Shown in pieces: positions 23,400-36,700 of a stretch of 64,000 nt of DNA. The notes below the pieces were generated by a model. That model made no database searches and was not told the DNA's origin. It worked only from the letters and a program-made list of their open reading frames with translations. This DNA is from Cololabis saira (lineage: Eukaryota; Chordata; Actinopteri; Beloniformes; Belonidae), in contig NC_084607.1 in assembly GCF_033807715.1 (NCBI RefSeq), positions 13,714,441 through 13,778,440 of the forward strand, given 5' to 3'. The position numbers were made by a program, and so were the translations under genes. How positions within the stretch are numbered: position 1 is the stretch's first letter; every line of letters starts with the position of its first letter.

Positions 23400-25747
23400 A
23401 CAAATGTCAAAAAAATAAAGGAATATGTCTTCGTAGGGACAATTATTTGTTAATAAACTATAAACAGTACTTTCTTTTCCTAATTGACTAATTAAATATG
23501 TTCCACAGGATGGCGCTAACGCCATAAATCTAATGTAACTTTAATACCACAAACAAACAAAAGTTAAATGAAACATGCATTTACACAAAGACAAGTCGGG
23601 AAAGCCCACACGCAAATGAAACGTACAATAAAATAATAAGAAAATAGAAATTGTTGAGGATATGTCAGAACACGGGCATGTTTTTGCTTTAAATGCAGAA
23701 TTGTGAATCTCCAGGAGCATTATTGGCCCTTTAAAGCCTGACATATGAAATAACACACAGACACAGAGAGGCTGAACCAGGTCATGAGCTGCAATGATCA
23801 CATGGTCGTAGAAGTCACAAAGGTTACAGTATAAATTGAAGAACTGTGACTGTGGTGAAGTTACAGCTCGTAGACACCAAGACGAAGAAAAATCAATTTG
23901 CTGACCTCTTAGAAAGCAGCATTCCACTGTGAGTTAAACATAATGGATTGGCTTCTGCAGGAGTGTTGAGTGTCTGTCATCCATAGTCACATTAATGGAT
24001 GTCAGACCACTGAAAAAACTGGTTTTAAAGCCATCTTTATCAGACAAGACCTGTTTCTAGGTGACCAACAGTTGGTTTTATTAGACATGGCAACAGGGAA
24101 AAGGTTCAGGTTTATGTCAAAGGTGAATAAGTTGTGACCACAAAATGTGTACAAATTCATGCAGTGCAGCGTATTTCATATTGAATGAGTGTGACGTTGA
24201 TGGATGACTGCTAGGTCTAACTAAACTGCAGTTATGTTACACTAGGAGTTACTGTTGGAATGGGTTTCTCTGCAGAGCAAGAATGCCCAGACATGTCTTT
24301 GCAGATGAGGTATACAGTTGAGTACAGTCAAGTATCATTTTTGAATATTATCATTTTCAACACTAGAAAAAGCCCAGTTGTAGTTGTAGCCATGTCAACA
24401 GGCTCTGCTGCTCACTAGTAACACCACAACTCTTGTCACAGGAAATCCTCAACAACCTACAAAACTGAAAGCTTTGGATGTGGTTTGGGATGTGGAAACA
24501 CACCAGTCAGGGAAGAACAATCATGAAACTGATTGCTTTGGAAGCCATTATGTGAGGCTTTTATTTCTCTGGTAAGAAAATGATTTGAAATTCACAAGAC
24601 AAGCATATAACCAAACTATACTGTTATAAAAGGCAACATCTTCATTTTTTAAACTAGTATAAATTCAACAAATAATAAAATGAAATATTCGTGAACTACT
24701 CTAAGAAACTAACCCTTCACAAAGATGGAAGATACAAAACTGTTGGGTCGAGATTACAGCCCTGCAGTGCTTTGTACTACCAAGAAAATATATTGCAATT
24801 ACAATGTAATTACAATTCATTAGACTAAAATCAATATAACACGAAATTAGCAGAAAATGGACAGCCATGTAACATTTTGACAATGTATTCATGGAAATTC
24901 AAGATTTCACACATTCAGCATAATGAATCCATTACTGGTATGCCAATCCATAAAATTCATGTGCAAGGACACAGCATTATCTAGATTTATTTGTTCCGCA
25001 GAGCATGACCAGTTCATGGTTGTATAAGAACTCTGATACCAAGAATAAGAGTAAACAGAAAGTTAGTCATTACAATCAGTGACGTGATTAGGAAATGAAC
25101 CTCTGGAACCTGTGGACATCATCCTCTGGACCGCTGAGCGAATGAAGCAGAAATGGCATCAGTACCCAGTTATATGCAATTTACAGCCATTGTCATCATG
25201 TAGATACGCTCATAAAGTTTATTTGAAGAAAAATATAATAAGGAACTTTGGAGATGGTTGAAAGTTGGAAGATACAATTTAACGATTGTCAAATCTTAAA
25301 CTGATAACAGGTTTAAAAAGTGATTAATTCAGTCAAGTGTGTGTGTGAAAAATTACAAATAAGTGAGTTACATGTAAATATACTAATGTGGTTAGCTGTT
25401 CAATTCAATAAAGTTATCTTATGGTCCTTTTTGCCCATAGTAAAGTATACCTTAACTTTACTCACTTTTTAAGCACTTTAACTGTTATAACATCAGATTG
25501 TGCGCAGAAGAAAGCAAAGCCATAAGGGAAAGGCAGGCCAAGTATCTCCAGGAGAGAACTCTGGTCAACAAAAGATAAGTGAAAGCTTGCTGTCAGGTCT
25601 GATGGAAATGAATGGGTTAAGAGTGCACATTCAGTGGAACTGGGTTTAGAAAAAATCTGTGAGGGTTTGGCAACCTTTCTGTTCTGCATACAAACAATTG
25701 CACAAGGATTCCTCATTCAGTATTCCACAGCCTGTCCACCTTAAATT
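23400..25747. promoter_or_regulatory. igfals 5' flank, no separate gene seen
   Basis: About 2.3 kb of AT-rich DNA upstream of the first igfals coding exon. No TATA box could be assigned with confidence. One STAT-type motif, TTCATGGAA, lies at 24888-24896. Mammalian IGFALS is induced by growth hormone through STAT5 sites, but a single match of this kind is expected by chance in several kilobases. Confidence 0.35.
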
Positions 25748-27664
25748 ATGTCCTCTGGGACTAATGGTGAGTAATTTAAACGATTTGAATATTTTACCTG
25801 TTTTTTAATTAAAAATGTGTCTTTAAAAGTTACAAAGAAAGAAAGGCATCACCTTTTAAAAGCATTCTGTACTTTGTTATGAAATAATTTAGCATTATGT
25901 TTATTTATTGCTAATAATGCACTACCCACAGCTGGCATGAAGACCATTGTACTCCTGGTGGTGTGGGTGCTGGGAGCATCTCTGGTGTTTCCAGATCCAG
26001 AGACAACAGCGGCGGCAGAAGAACCCATTTCCTGCTCTAAGGCCTGCACCTGTCTGCATGACGACTACAGCTCGGAGCTCAACATGTACTGCAGCTCTCG
26101 CAACTTGACACAAGTACCAGGCGACATGCCACCGTCCACTCATTCCCTCTGGCTGGATGGAAATCTGTTCACGTCCCTCCCAGCAGCATCATTCAGGGAT
26201 CTAACGAATCTGGACTTTTTAAATCTGCAAAACGGCCAGCTGACGAGCCTTGACCCTCAGGCTTTCAAAGGCCTCAAGGCTGCAGCGCACATCCACCTCG
26301 AGCGAAATCGCCTCCGGGCATTACCAGGTACAGTTTTCCAGAACACACCTAACCTAGCTTCACTTAGTCTGCATAACAACCAGATCAGCCGCATTGATGA
26401 AAGACTCTTTGCTGGACTCTCACACATGTGGCTCCTCAACCTCGGGTGGAACTCACTGACGGTTTTACCAGAGACAGTTTTCCATGACCTGCATGATCTC
26501 CGAGAGCTCATTCTTGCAGGGAACCGACTTGCCTACTTGCAACCGCAGCTCTTCCAAAATCTTGGTGAGCTCAAAGAGCTGGATTTGACTGGAAATTACC
26601 TCAAAGTCATCAAAGCCAATGTGTTTGTTAAACTCACTAAACTGCAGAAGCTTTACTTGGCCCAGAATCAGATCGTGACAGTGGTACCCAGAGCTTTTGT
26701 AGGCATGAAGTCACTCAGGTGGCTGGCTCTGACAAACAACAAACTGACTTCTCTACATGACGACATATTCATGGGCCTGCACAGTCTGCACGTACTGCGT
26801 CTTTCCAACAACTCTATCACCGCCATTAGGCCCAGGACTTTCCGTGATCTGCAGTACTTGGAAGAGCTGCAACTCAGTCACAACAGGATTCGCGCCCTGG
26901 GGGAGAGGATCTTTGAAGGGCTTGGGAATCTAGAGGTCCTAGAGCTCGACCACAACCAGGTGCAGGAAGCACAGATGGGTAGTTTCACGGGTCTGTCTCA
27001 TGTGGCTGTCATCAACCTATCTGGAAGTTGCTTTCAAAGTCTCCCTGACCAAATGTTCAAAGGTCTATCGAAGCTTCACAGCCTACATCTGGACAAAGGT
27101 TGCCTAACAAGGATCACAGCACAAGCTTTCGCCGGGCTTTCTGGTTTGAGGAGGCTTTTCCTTCAACATAACAACATCTCTGTGGTGGAATATCAAAGCT
27201 TCGTGGACCTCATAGGGCTGTTGGGCCTCGACTTGAGCTTCAATAAGCTGGAGGTTGTCACGTCTCACACTTTCTCTGGCCCCAAGAACCTGGAGTACTT
27301 GCTGTTGGGCAACAATGAGTGTCGGCAGTTTTTGCAGAATGGAACGAGGCAGCTGCTTCCACGGCTGCGCTATCTGGACCTGAGATCTAATGCTTTGACG
27401 AGCATTGTCCCTAATTTTTCAGAGAGCATGGAGAAACTTTTGCTCTCTGGAAATCAGTGGAGATGTGACTGTGACACACTCCCACTGAGAAACTACAGCT
27501 TGAGGAAACCACTGGTGATACCTCGACAAGTGGAGACCCACGCAGAGGGGGAAGAGCCTGACTCAACTATCACCATATACAACAACATCACTTGCACCAG
27601 CCCGCCGCGTCTTGCTGGTCAGGATCTACGGGATGTGGACAGTGACTCCTTCCAAAGCTGCTAA
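25748..27664 (+). CDS. igfals: insulin-like growth factor-binding protein complex acid-labile subunit (ALS), complete
   Basis: There are two coding exons: 25748-25766 (MSSGTN plus one base, donor GTGAGT) and 25932-27664 after a CAG acceptor, giving 583 aa. The short first exon splitting the signal-peptide region matches the human IGFALS gene structure. The hydrophobic core TIVLLVVWVLGASLVF is the signal peptide. An LRRNT with CSKACTC follows, then about 19 leucine-rich repeats of 24 residues (for example LDLTGNYLKVIKANVFVKL, also found in ALS), and an LRRCT with WRCDCD and YNNITC, ending FQSC. ALS is a liver-secreted glycoprotein that locks IGF and IGFBP-3/5 into a long-lived ternary complex. 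Human ALS is 605 aa; this protein is shorter by about one repeat near residues 455-480. Start alternative: Met at 25937. Confidence 0.95.
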
Positions 27665-28033
27665 GCACACAAAGGCATGTCTAAGGAAGTAGTTGATACT
27701 AATACCTAACTTTAAGGTATATTTTGCGCAGCATAAATTCAGTCAGTTCGATTTTCAAATTAAGGTCTTGATTAAACTGTTGCCATCTGCTACTTTTACA
27801 ATACATGTCATTCATTAAAAAAAAGAGATTTGTGGTTGCACAGAATTGTCATATAATACCAGCCAGATGATATTTCTTTTCTTTCCCAGCTTTGTTGAAT
27901 TACGTCATGTAAAGCAAACATCCATGGCAGTTCAGTTTTTGTAAATATTAGAGTGTGATGGACTGTAAAGATCTTGTGTTTTGCTCTTTGTGTGGGTTTG
28001 TTTGGTATGGAGATCCTCCTGATGGAGACATTC

Positions 28034-28039
28034 AATAAA
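28034..28039 (+). terminator. igfals polyadenylation signal
   Basis: AATAAA 370 bp after the igfals stop, followed within 20-25 bases by the TG-rich 'AATGTGATGC'. It is the first good signal after the stop, giving a short 3' UTR. Confidence 0.7.
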
Positions 28040-28721
28040 AACACATTCAAATGTGATGCATTATGAATTATTCTTTATTAGGGGATTTCCAATAAGTATC
28101 TGTTGGGAGTCAGCGAAAACAAATTCACACGTAAACAATGTCCAGATGCCACAACTGATTTGCGTCTTAATTTTTTTTTACACTTCACTAATTTATATGT
28201 CCAACTACAGCAGAACGCCATCACATTTATAAACAGATAGTGTCACACTGTCAGCTGACTTTCAGAGCTGTACGGCTCCCCGGCACATCTGGCCTCATTC
28301 ACCCATCAGGTTAATAACATTTCCACAACTGAAAGCTGCTAACCATCAAAGTAAAGATCCGTTGCAGCTTCAATAAACATTTGTGTGTTAGAACAGTAAG
28401 GAGGAACCATAGTGAACTTTCTACAGTTTCCAAGTATTATTTTCAAATTGATTTAGCTGAGGTTGATGACAACACACAGCTCTGTTTTTACCATGCACAT
28501 GTTTAAAGGGCAAAATGAAAGAAATATAACATGAAAAAAGAAAGAAAGAGAAGGAATAAAATGGCTTGGAAGATGTAATAATATAGACAGTAACAAGCAA
28601 TAGCATGGAAGTATTTACCCAGCATGCAATAGGATTCTCATTCTCAATCCTTTTTTTTTAAAGTTAAGTTTATGTAAATTTAAAAAGAAGTCTAGCAGGA
28701 CCTGAAGACGACACTTTTTTG

Positions 28722-28762
28722 ATATGTTATTCAGATTCAGATTCAGAATCTGAATAACATAT
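28722..28762. repeat. perfect 17-bp inverted repeat with 7-nt loop
   Basis: Left arm ATATGTTATTCAGATTC at 28722-28738, loop AGATTCA, right arm the exact complement at 28746-28762. It lies about 0.7 kb past the igfals polyadenylation signal. No T-run or known element is attached. Confidence 0.85.
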
Positions 28763-28997
28763 TAATAATTATTGCCATGCAACTGCATCTTGCTACCAAC
28801 GTTAACCAAGAATGCATTTTTTCTCTTGCAACAATTGACGGTATTCTTTATGTCAGAATTCTTTTTCGTAAAAACAACATTTATCAAGCATCATCATTAC
28901 TGAATGTCTTTATTTTCTTAAAGTATGCTAATTGACAAGAACATATAGTTTAAATGTATTCATATTAATAAATACTTAAGGAACATGTTATCTTCTA

Positions 28998-29208
28998 CAC
29001 TGCAAAACTCATTTCTAAGATAGTAAAAAAAAAGCTTTGTTTCAAGAAAATTTAAAGACTATTTTAGACTATTTTGCTAGCTTTAAGAATTCTGGGCAAG
29101 AAGATTTTTCTCACCTCATTGAAAGAGATATCTTTGTTTAAAATAAGCTCATTTTAACTACATTCATGGAATATTATGCTTATTTCTAGGAGCTGTTTTT
29201 TTGCAGTA
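28998..29208. mobile_element. degenerate non-autonomous DNA element with CACTGCAAAA-type ends
   Basis: The left end CACTGCAAAACTCATTTCT and the right end (inverted) TACTGCAAAAAAACAGCTCC are imperfect inverted repeats, and the interior is AT-rich with 'AAGAAAATTT'-type blocks, like a common fish element. I found no clear target duplication. Confidence 0.5.
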
Positions 29209-31219
29209 TAACATTACAGTCCCATTACTATTTATTAAAAACTCCATACTCCATGACTACAGTACATCTTGAACTAGATGTGAGTGAATTACAATTCTAT
29301 GAATGTTGATGTGGTGATCCTCAAACACATGAGTCTTAATCATTGACAATTTTATTCATGTGTATTTTCTCAATCAGAAGCTGCTAAAACCAATAAAGCT
29401 GACATGCTGCTGGTTGGAAACTGTGGAAAACAGAACAGCTCTGTGGCGTACACAACGCTGCGATGCTCATGTGGGTATTACAATCTGCAGCCTCTGTCCT
29501 GGTAAAAACCAAGCATAGTAGAGTAGAGTTTTTCTTATTTTTTCTTTCTTATCCCTTACAAGCAGGTGATTGAAAACCATTGTTTTGGTGTTCACTGATG
29601 CAGGCAGAGTGGATATCCAACTAAAACAGCAACTAAATCCAGTGTCTTTGTTCCCTTGTACAGTCTTGTACATTTACTATGACCTTTCTCAAAGAATTAC
29701 CTTAAAAAGAGTCTATCAACACATTACCGGTGAAAATAGGCAATAAGGGGTGTTTGCTACTAACTCCCAGCCTTTTTAGTCCTGATATGGTTAAAGTGAG
29801 ATGTTTTTAACTATTTAGGTTGCTGCTAAATTACACATGGACAGTATTTTAGTGTCTTAGCTTCTTTCTCTGGTAAATTGAAGATAACTTCTATGTCTTG
29901 ATCTTGTGCAGATTAGTTCATGTCGGAGGAAGAAGTTGGAACAAATGTCCAATTCTAGGTGGGAAAACAAGTCAAATTTTTGTGTTTTTATTTATTTATT
30001 TTTTTATAGAAAAGGTATACAGCTTCAAACATCCATGACCACATCTGTAGATGTTACAGTGTGTCACGTCTGCTGGCACTAACAGAAGAAGGAGGCTGGA
30101 CGGATGGTGAGCTTTCTCAGGGATCAGATGATGATGTTTTTATCGACTACAGGACCTCATTTGGCTTTGTATAGATAGGAAGTTTGGTCTCTGGGTCTTA
30201 CTGAGTTTTACTGGTAGAGAAATTCAGGAGCTACTTTTTTAGGAGGAAGAGCACACAGAGGTTGGCGTGTGGCTTTTTCTGAGGTAAATACAACAGTTGC
30301 TCTTAATTGATTCATACAACTGCTGAATCAGTGGCTTCGCAGTTACTGAATTTATACTATCTATTTCTTGATAGCTTCGCTATCAGTTATTTTGGAGTGT
30401 CGTGGCTTTTTCAGCATCCTCCCATCTCATCCTACAGCCTCCATGTGGTCCTCAGTATGTGAGTTACAGCTTTATCCATCTCAGGGACTGAAAACGGTAG
30501 GCTGCATCTGGTATAACTTGTTACAATTAGACTATATATATATCTGTTTCGCAAGTAAGGCTAGCTTAGCTTAGCTTGATGTAGTCATAGTTGTTTAAAA
30601 GTTATCGTCTGTTTTTCATCATGGCCTTTTGAGTTGCATCACGGCGTATGCTAAGTTTGGAGAAGAGATTTTTCCTCCAGTTTGTGCAATATTTTCTGAG
30701 CCATTGACTGACATGTAGCACACCTCCATATTTATTTAACTAGTGATATCCATCCCAGTCTGGCATAAAGCAAGGGGTGACTTGAACCTGAGTCGGTGGG
30801 GACATGGACCAAAACTCAAACCTCCTACAGCTCTTACCGAACAACCAGAACACGAGGGATGTTTTTGTTTGCACAGCCTTCATGGGTTTTGTTTTTGTCT
30901 CCTACCAGTTCCAACCACTCAACTTTCCTTTTTTTTTCTTGATGAAACGTGTTTGTAGAAGTATACAGGTTTAATGTCAGTAAGTGAATTCTCTAGCTTT
31001 ACCCTCTTCTTTTTAATACTTGCAATGCTTTTAGGTGATGTACGATATGCCAGATTCGAGCTGCTTGGCCTGAAGTGGCTCAACTCGACTTACAAGGCCG
31101 AGAACTGAGTTCAAACTGGGAGTCTGAGCTCACACGTTTGCTAAAATACTCCATCAGAGTGGCTTCATGGTGTGCAAGTGTCGCTGTTTCCGGCCCATGC
31201 TGGCAGAAAGTGTGTAGGA

Positions 31220-31428
31220 CAGTGGTCTTCAACCCTGGTCCAACCCTGCATGTTTCAGATACCGTCTTTCATCAACATACCTAATTCTAATCAATGTCGT
31301 CATCAGCTTGTTATCAAAGCCTGCACATTATTGATGAGCCAGCCATTTGTATCAGGATGTGTTGAAGCTGGGAAACATCTAAAACGTGCAGGACTGGGGC
31401 TCCTGAGGACCAGGGTTGAAGACCGCCG
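31220..31428. mobile_element. hAT-type MITE, 209 bp
   Basis: The inverted ends CAGTGGTCTTCAACCCTGG and CGGCGGTCTTCAACCCTGG flank a palindromic interior with 'CTGCATGTTT' and 'AAACGTGCAG'. The flanks are an 8-bp duplication with one mismatch, GTGTAGGA (31212-31219) and GTGTAGGG (31429-31436). This fits hAT; the family is very common in teleosts. Confidence 0.85.
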
Positions 31429-33749
31429 GTGTAGGGCGTGTGCTCTGGGTTGCTGGTTCCTCGCCTCCAGGTAGAAAAAGCTGAGCAGATCTTGTTCTTG
31501 TGGTTTACCTTCTACAGTATGACCAAGTTACAGCACCTGCAGTCATTTTTGCCTGGGAACTGAGTTGAAAACAGATGTATCCCTTATATAATAAGCATAA
31601 TAAGCATAATCAAAGGAATGAACACTGTGTGGTTCAGGCTTCTTTAAATCATTTAATCATTTATAGGGTTTTAGCATGGGCTGTCCTGGAAACGATGTGG
31701 ACATATGACCCTGTTCTAGCTGAGCTTTGTCAAATAAACAAAAAACAAGTCTTCTGTTTGCTTATTTATTGGCAGCAGGGTCCCTGATACCCAGAGCTGT
31801 CTGGCAGACAACCAGTCTGGTGATACTGTCAAATCCATCACAATATCAAGCGCTGTTCCAGTTTGAGATGATGGAGTAGCAACTAAGCTCAGACTGCCAC
31901 CTGGTGGCAACGAGAGTGAACATATTGAAAATAGAAGTCACTCTGTGTCATCAAATGTAAGGGAGAAAGTAACGTTTGCAGATTGTAAGCAGGTTGATGT
32001 GTTGTGCATTTTATACATTCCCATTAGTTGTGTTAATTTTCATAGCACTTGTATCTTCAAAACACGGTTGATTTTTGCACAACCTTTTGCCTCATCCTTC
32101 ATTTTCTGGGGAAAAGATGTTGGCTCACATAAAACTGATCCTTGAAACATATACAGAAAAAAAGACAACTGAAATATACTGCACATTCTTCTACAATTCA
32201 TAGCATTTACAATTTACAAGGAGAGATCAGACCTAAAGTCCTTGTACTTATGCCAGGAGAGTTGTGGCACTGCACTGCCATCTCCAGCACATGCCAAGGA
32301 TTCTCAGCAGATTAAGTCTGGCCAATCAATGTGTGAAAATCATGTCTCATGCACCCAGAATCACTGTTTCGCAATTTGAGCAACGATTATACTCCTGGCA
32401 TTGTCATTGTACAAAAAAATCTAATATTCAGTATATTTAGGTTGTTTTATGGTCCCAAAATGTTGCTGAACCTAAACTAAGTGGGTACATCACTTTTTCC
32501 ACCTCTCTTCTGGTCCTAATGCACCCATCACTCTACACCTGTCAAACCGAAGCCTTTTCTCTTTGTTAGTCTCTCAGTTACATGGTTAAGTCCCATCCAA
32601 AAGTTTTCTTTGCATTGCGCACGTGAAAATGGCCGTATTTTTACTTCTCAGCTTTGCAGTTGTTTTGATTTTCTTTGATTTCCCAACATGATCATTCATT
32701 TCTTTTATTCAACATTTCCTCCTTTACGCCATCTTTCTTATTTTTAATAAACATGCTTCAGCAGTTTCAGTCTCCTTAGTTGTTTTGTGTCTGATGGAGA
32801 CCAATAAAACAATTTATTCACAACCACAGTATTCATCATATTCCAAAATAACTATTTTAATCTACTTGTTTCCATCTGAAACATAATGCAGTGTTTTCCA
32901 GTGGGAATCTCTTATCCACTGCAGTTGCTTCCAGTGAAATCCTGCATATCATCACCCTAACTGCTGACCGATGTGCTTATCCAAATAATGCCACGGTGAA
33001 TGTGTGCCATCGTTAAAGCTAAAAGTAGTCCAACAATTATTAGTGTGCAACTTATTTTGTTATAATTAATACAGTAATAATGTTTTGTGTATGATTAAAG
33101 CCTTAGTTATAGATTTATATTTACCTTTAATTTTTGTATCTTTAACTTTTTCTTCCTACTGAACCAGAAACAAATGGATGAGTAAAATATTCCTTTTTGT
33201 CAACAAGTTTAAATCTATTCAGATGGTTATCCTGCCAGATAATGCAGCTGATATGTGATATGATATGTCACCTGTTTGATGTCTTGTCTCTTGAGCGCGT
33301 CGATATAATAAATTCTACTTGCATCGTAAAGTCTGCTTAAAGAAAGTCCCTTTGCATTTTTGATTGTTTGGGAAAGACTTGATTTAGATGATCTATATAT
33401 GTACTTTAGTGTAAAATATTTTTCTTCAAAGTAACATTCTTCCTTCTGGCCAGTCAAACACATTCAGTCATTTAGATCAGTACAGAACATCCCAAACCAA
33501 TAGCAACAGGGAGACGGCTCAGGACAGTCCAAAGCCACTCAGAACAACCAAGATCGCTGCTAAATTGCAAAGACCATGTTGTACTGTTTTTTTGAGTATC
33601 CAATAGCATCCAGAGGCAGTTTCTTCTGCATCTGGGGCACCGCCCCCTCGAAATCAAACTCAAATACCAGAGGAACCTGGCTTGGGAACGACTGAGCAGG
33701 CTAGTTTCTGTAGGTCGTGCTTGAGACAGAAAGTACACACACATTTCAA

Positions 33750-36700
33750 ATGGAAAAAAAAATTACTTTAATTCTCAAGATGGTAAAAATAATGTGTAAA
33801 TTCTGTAAACCATTGCATAACTGTAGTGTAACAATTAAACAAGTGTTAACAAACTAGTAACACACTACAGTAAATATATGGTACACAATCCTCAAAGTAG
33901 AAAAGAAACATCTAATATCCAAAGACTTGCACCTGTATTTGTGTTAACAACACAAAATATCAATAAACCAATGGAATAGTTACTACATTTATCAGTATAG
34001 AATTTCCTACGTATCCATACAGCTCGTCACAAAATAAGCGACTTTTTTTTTTGTTTTTAATTAAATCTATAAATGTCTTAACCCAACGACATGAAGTATA
34101 TTAATCCATAAAATGCTGTTTCCTCAGATTTAACACATTCTGGGTCAAATCACTGTTCTACCCTGAGAGAAATACATTTCTTTCTTTATACTCTCCCGAT
34201 ATACTGACAAATAGAAACTTCAAAACTTGCATTAAAGTTCTAATAGATTTTATTGAATAGCAGTTCACAACTAGATGCTACATCATAATCAATTAACTGC
34301 GATCCATAATATCCAGTGACCTATTAGTTGAATATCTAATTTAGAAGAATACATTCAATATTTCAGGGTTTCAATGTTAAAATAACAATTTCTACAGAAA
34401 TTTGTAAAGTACATGGAACAACTGGTTCCACATTAAGATTATTTACTTTTGACTTTTTACTATTTGTACTTAATTCAAAACAGCTCCATACATCATATCC
34501 ATAAACATATACAAGATTGCATAAATCCTCTGGCTCCATTTTCATAAAGTTACAAAAACAAACAAAAAAAAGACACAACTACTAACAATAATGCAAAATA
34601 GATTAAACTATTCCAATACAGAGCAGAGAAAAATGAAATGCCTATCACTTTTCATTTACAAGATTCTTTCTATTTGGTGCTTTTCCCAACAAACAAATGA
34701 CATTTTGGTGCCAAATGACTAATTGATAACAAAACTGTGTATTCAGTGGTTAACTATTGCTATATATTCTTTAACTGTACGGCAAATACAGACTGAGACC
34801 AACAATTATCATTCAATTAAAATCTTTCATCCTATAATATTTGTGAAGTGAATTGCATCAAGTTAGCAGTTTCCCTTTCAGCTCAAGTTGCCTGAATACA
34901 CAGAACTTTTAGAAATTACATTGTGGTCCAGAAAATTATTTTAAGGCACTGGAATTTTGATTCAGATTAACTATATTGTGTGTTTTTTTTCCCTTTTCAG
35001 TCAATCCATATTACGTAATTCTTAAAAAGGCACAGTTTCATTTGAAATTAATTGGTCCATTTTGAGATAAAGAAAAAATATCTGAAGAGATGCAAGCTGT
35101 GCTTACTAAGTGAATATTTGTTTCATCTTGCTTTTAGCAAACTTGAAAACCGGGCCAAGTCGATTTCTAGAGACCACGAGCCAACAACAAATTAGCATAT
35201 TTATGAAGTTGTAATTACGTCTGTATCTGCCACTGATGCTTCACAATCATTTTCTGTCTCAGGTAGAAAATAAAATAAAATGAAAAATAAAAGAAACCCT
35301 AATTTGGGCCATGGCTCTGAGAAATAAAAGAAAGTGCCCCCCCTAAAAAAAAAAGCAAAATAAAAGCACCTTACAGTCACTGTAGGCCTACCATAACATA
35401 TAATGCATATACCTATCAATTTCCAAACAATTTAGATTAAGCAAAGTCAAAAATTTACTTAAAACAGTACTGTTATAAAGTTTATATGGCCACTTCAGAA
35501 GCACAAATGTCATTTATCTAAACATTCCTTCACTGTAGACAACAATTAAACTGACATTTAATCTTAGTTTAAGGTCAGTAAATGCAAGCCAATGTTGCAC
35601 ATGCTGACCTGAAACAGTGATGTATATTCAACACAAAACAAAGTACAAATACACATTTTGTAAGGATCTGACACATGCATTTTTGATCATCTGTGTATCA
35701 AGCCACTACAACTAAATTTAGATAGAAAAAACATACCATTAATCATTTTTACGTATTAATTATTTCATCTATTTAAGGTACTAGGTGACATACTCTATTT
35801 TTGAATCAATTTAGAGTTTATGCTGAAGTAAAATAAATGATGAAAATGTAGTAGAAAATAAAAAAGAAGAATACACATCTTTGGTAAAACAGCAAAATAA
35901 TGGGATTAGTCTATTGATGTTGTAAGCAAAAAGCGAGTCGTGTTAAAGACTCGGGATTTAGATATTGTACTGAATAAAAGAAATAAAGCAAAAAAATAAA
36001 AAAAAGAGAACTCCTGCTACTTACAAGGTTGGACTTTGTCCCATTTTCACGTAGACCACCTTGCTAACTGAACTGTCCTTTCTTACTTTCAGTGAGACCG
36101 GGCTGAGCTGCCAGCACTTGAACATTATCAAAAATGCTTTCCTCTAAAAAACACATTTGGACAGCAACTAGAACACAACTTTGGTTTGTTTGAATATTTC
36201 CACGCTAGACATCATTAGTTGTGTTGGATTTACAGGCGAAACAAAATAGACCAAAGGACTCTTTGAATTAGCTGCACAGTACACCACCATCTAGTGTACA
36301 GGGGAGAACTTAGCTTTCAATCAATTTAAAACAAAAAAAAAAGAAGAAAAAAGGAGTAATCTACAGTAGTACAGGCCCATGACATCATATTAAGTGATAT
36401 TAAAAAAAAAGCAAAAAAGCAGAGAACCTTTGACCTAGATTAAATTACAAATTAATAATTCATTTAAAAAAAAAAAAGAAAAAAGTCAAGTTAGATGAAT
36501 TATTTCGCAGTTTATGAAATCTGAGCTGTGGATGCACAACATTCAAACACCTAAATGTTTAACAGGAAACTACATTAATACCTTTTCCAGTAGCAGCGAA
36601 GCTTGCAGAAGTTATTAAGCCTAACTACACTAAAATAAGTCGATACAAATAGTCTGGCAGTGTGACACAGTGCATTTTTTTTTCTACTGTTTTTTTTTTG

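Larger units (their letters stand above)
28070..33740. other. intergenic between igfals and the unkl 3' end
   Basis: Non-coding DNA with two non-autonomous elements (about 28998-29208 and 31220-31428) and a perfect hairpin (28722-28762). No frame is protein-like; the open frames at 30.3-31.3 kb and 33472-33744 have no recognisable domains. Confidence 0.45.

Noticed and set aside
33472..33744. 90-codon minus-strand open frame rich in Arg, Cys and Leu
   Set aside because: No recognised domain and no splice context; it lies just beyond the presumed unkl polyadenylation site.
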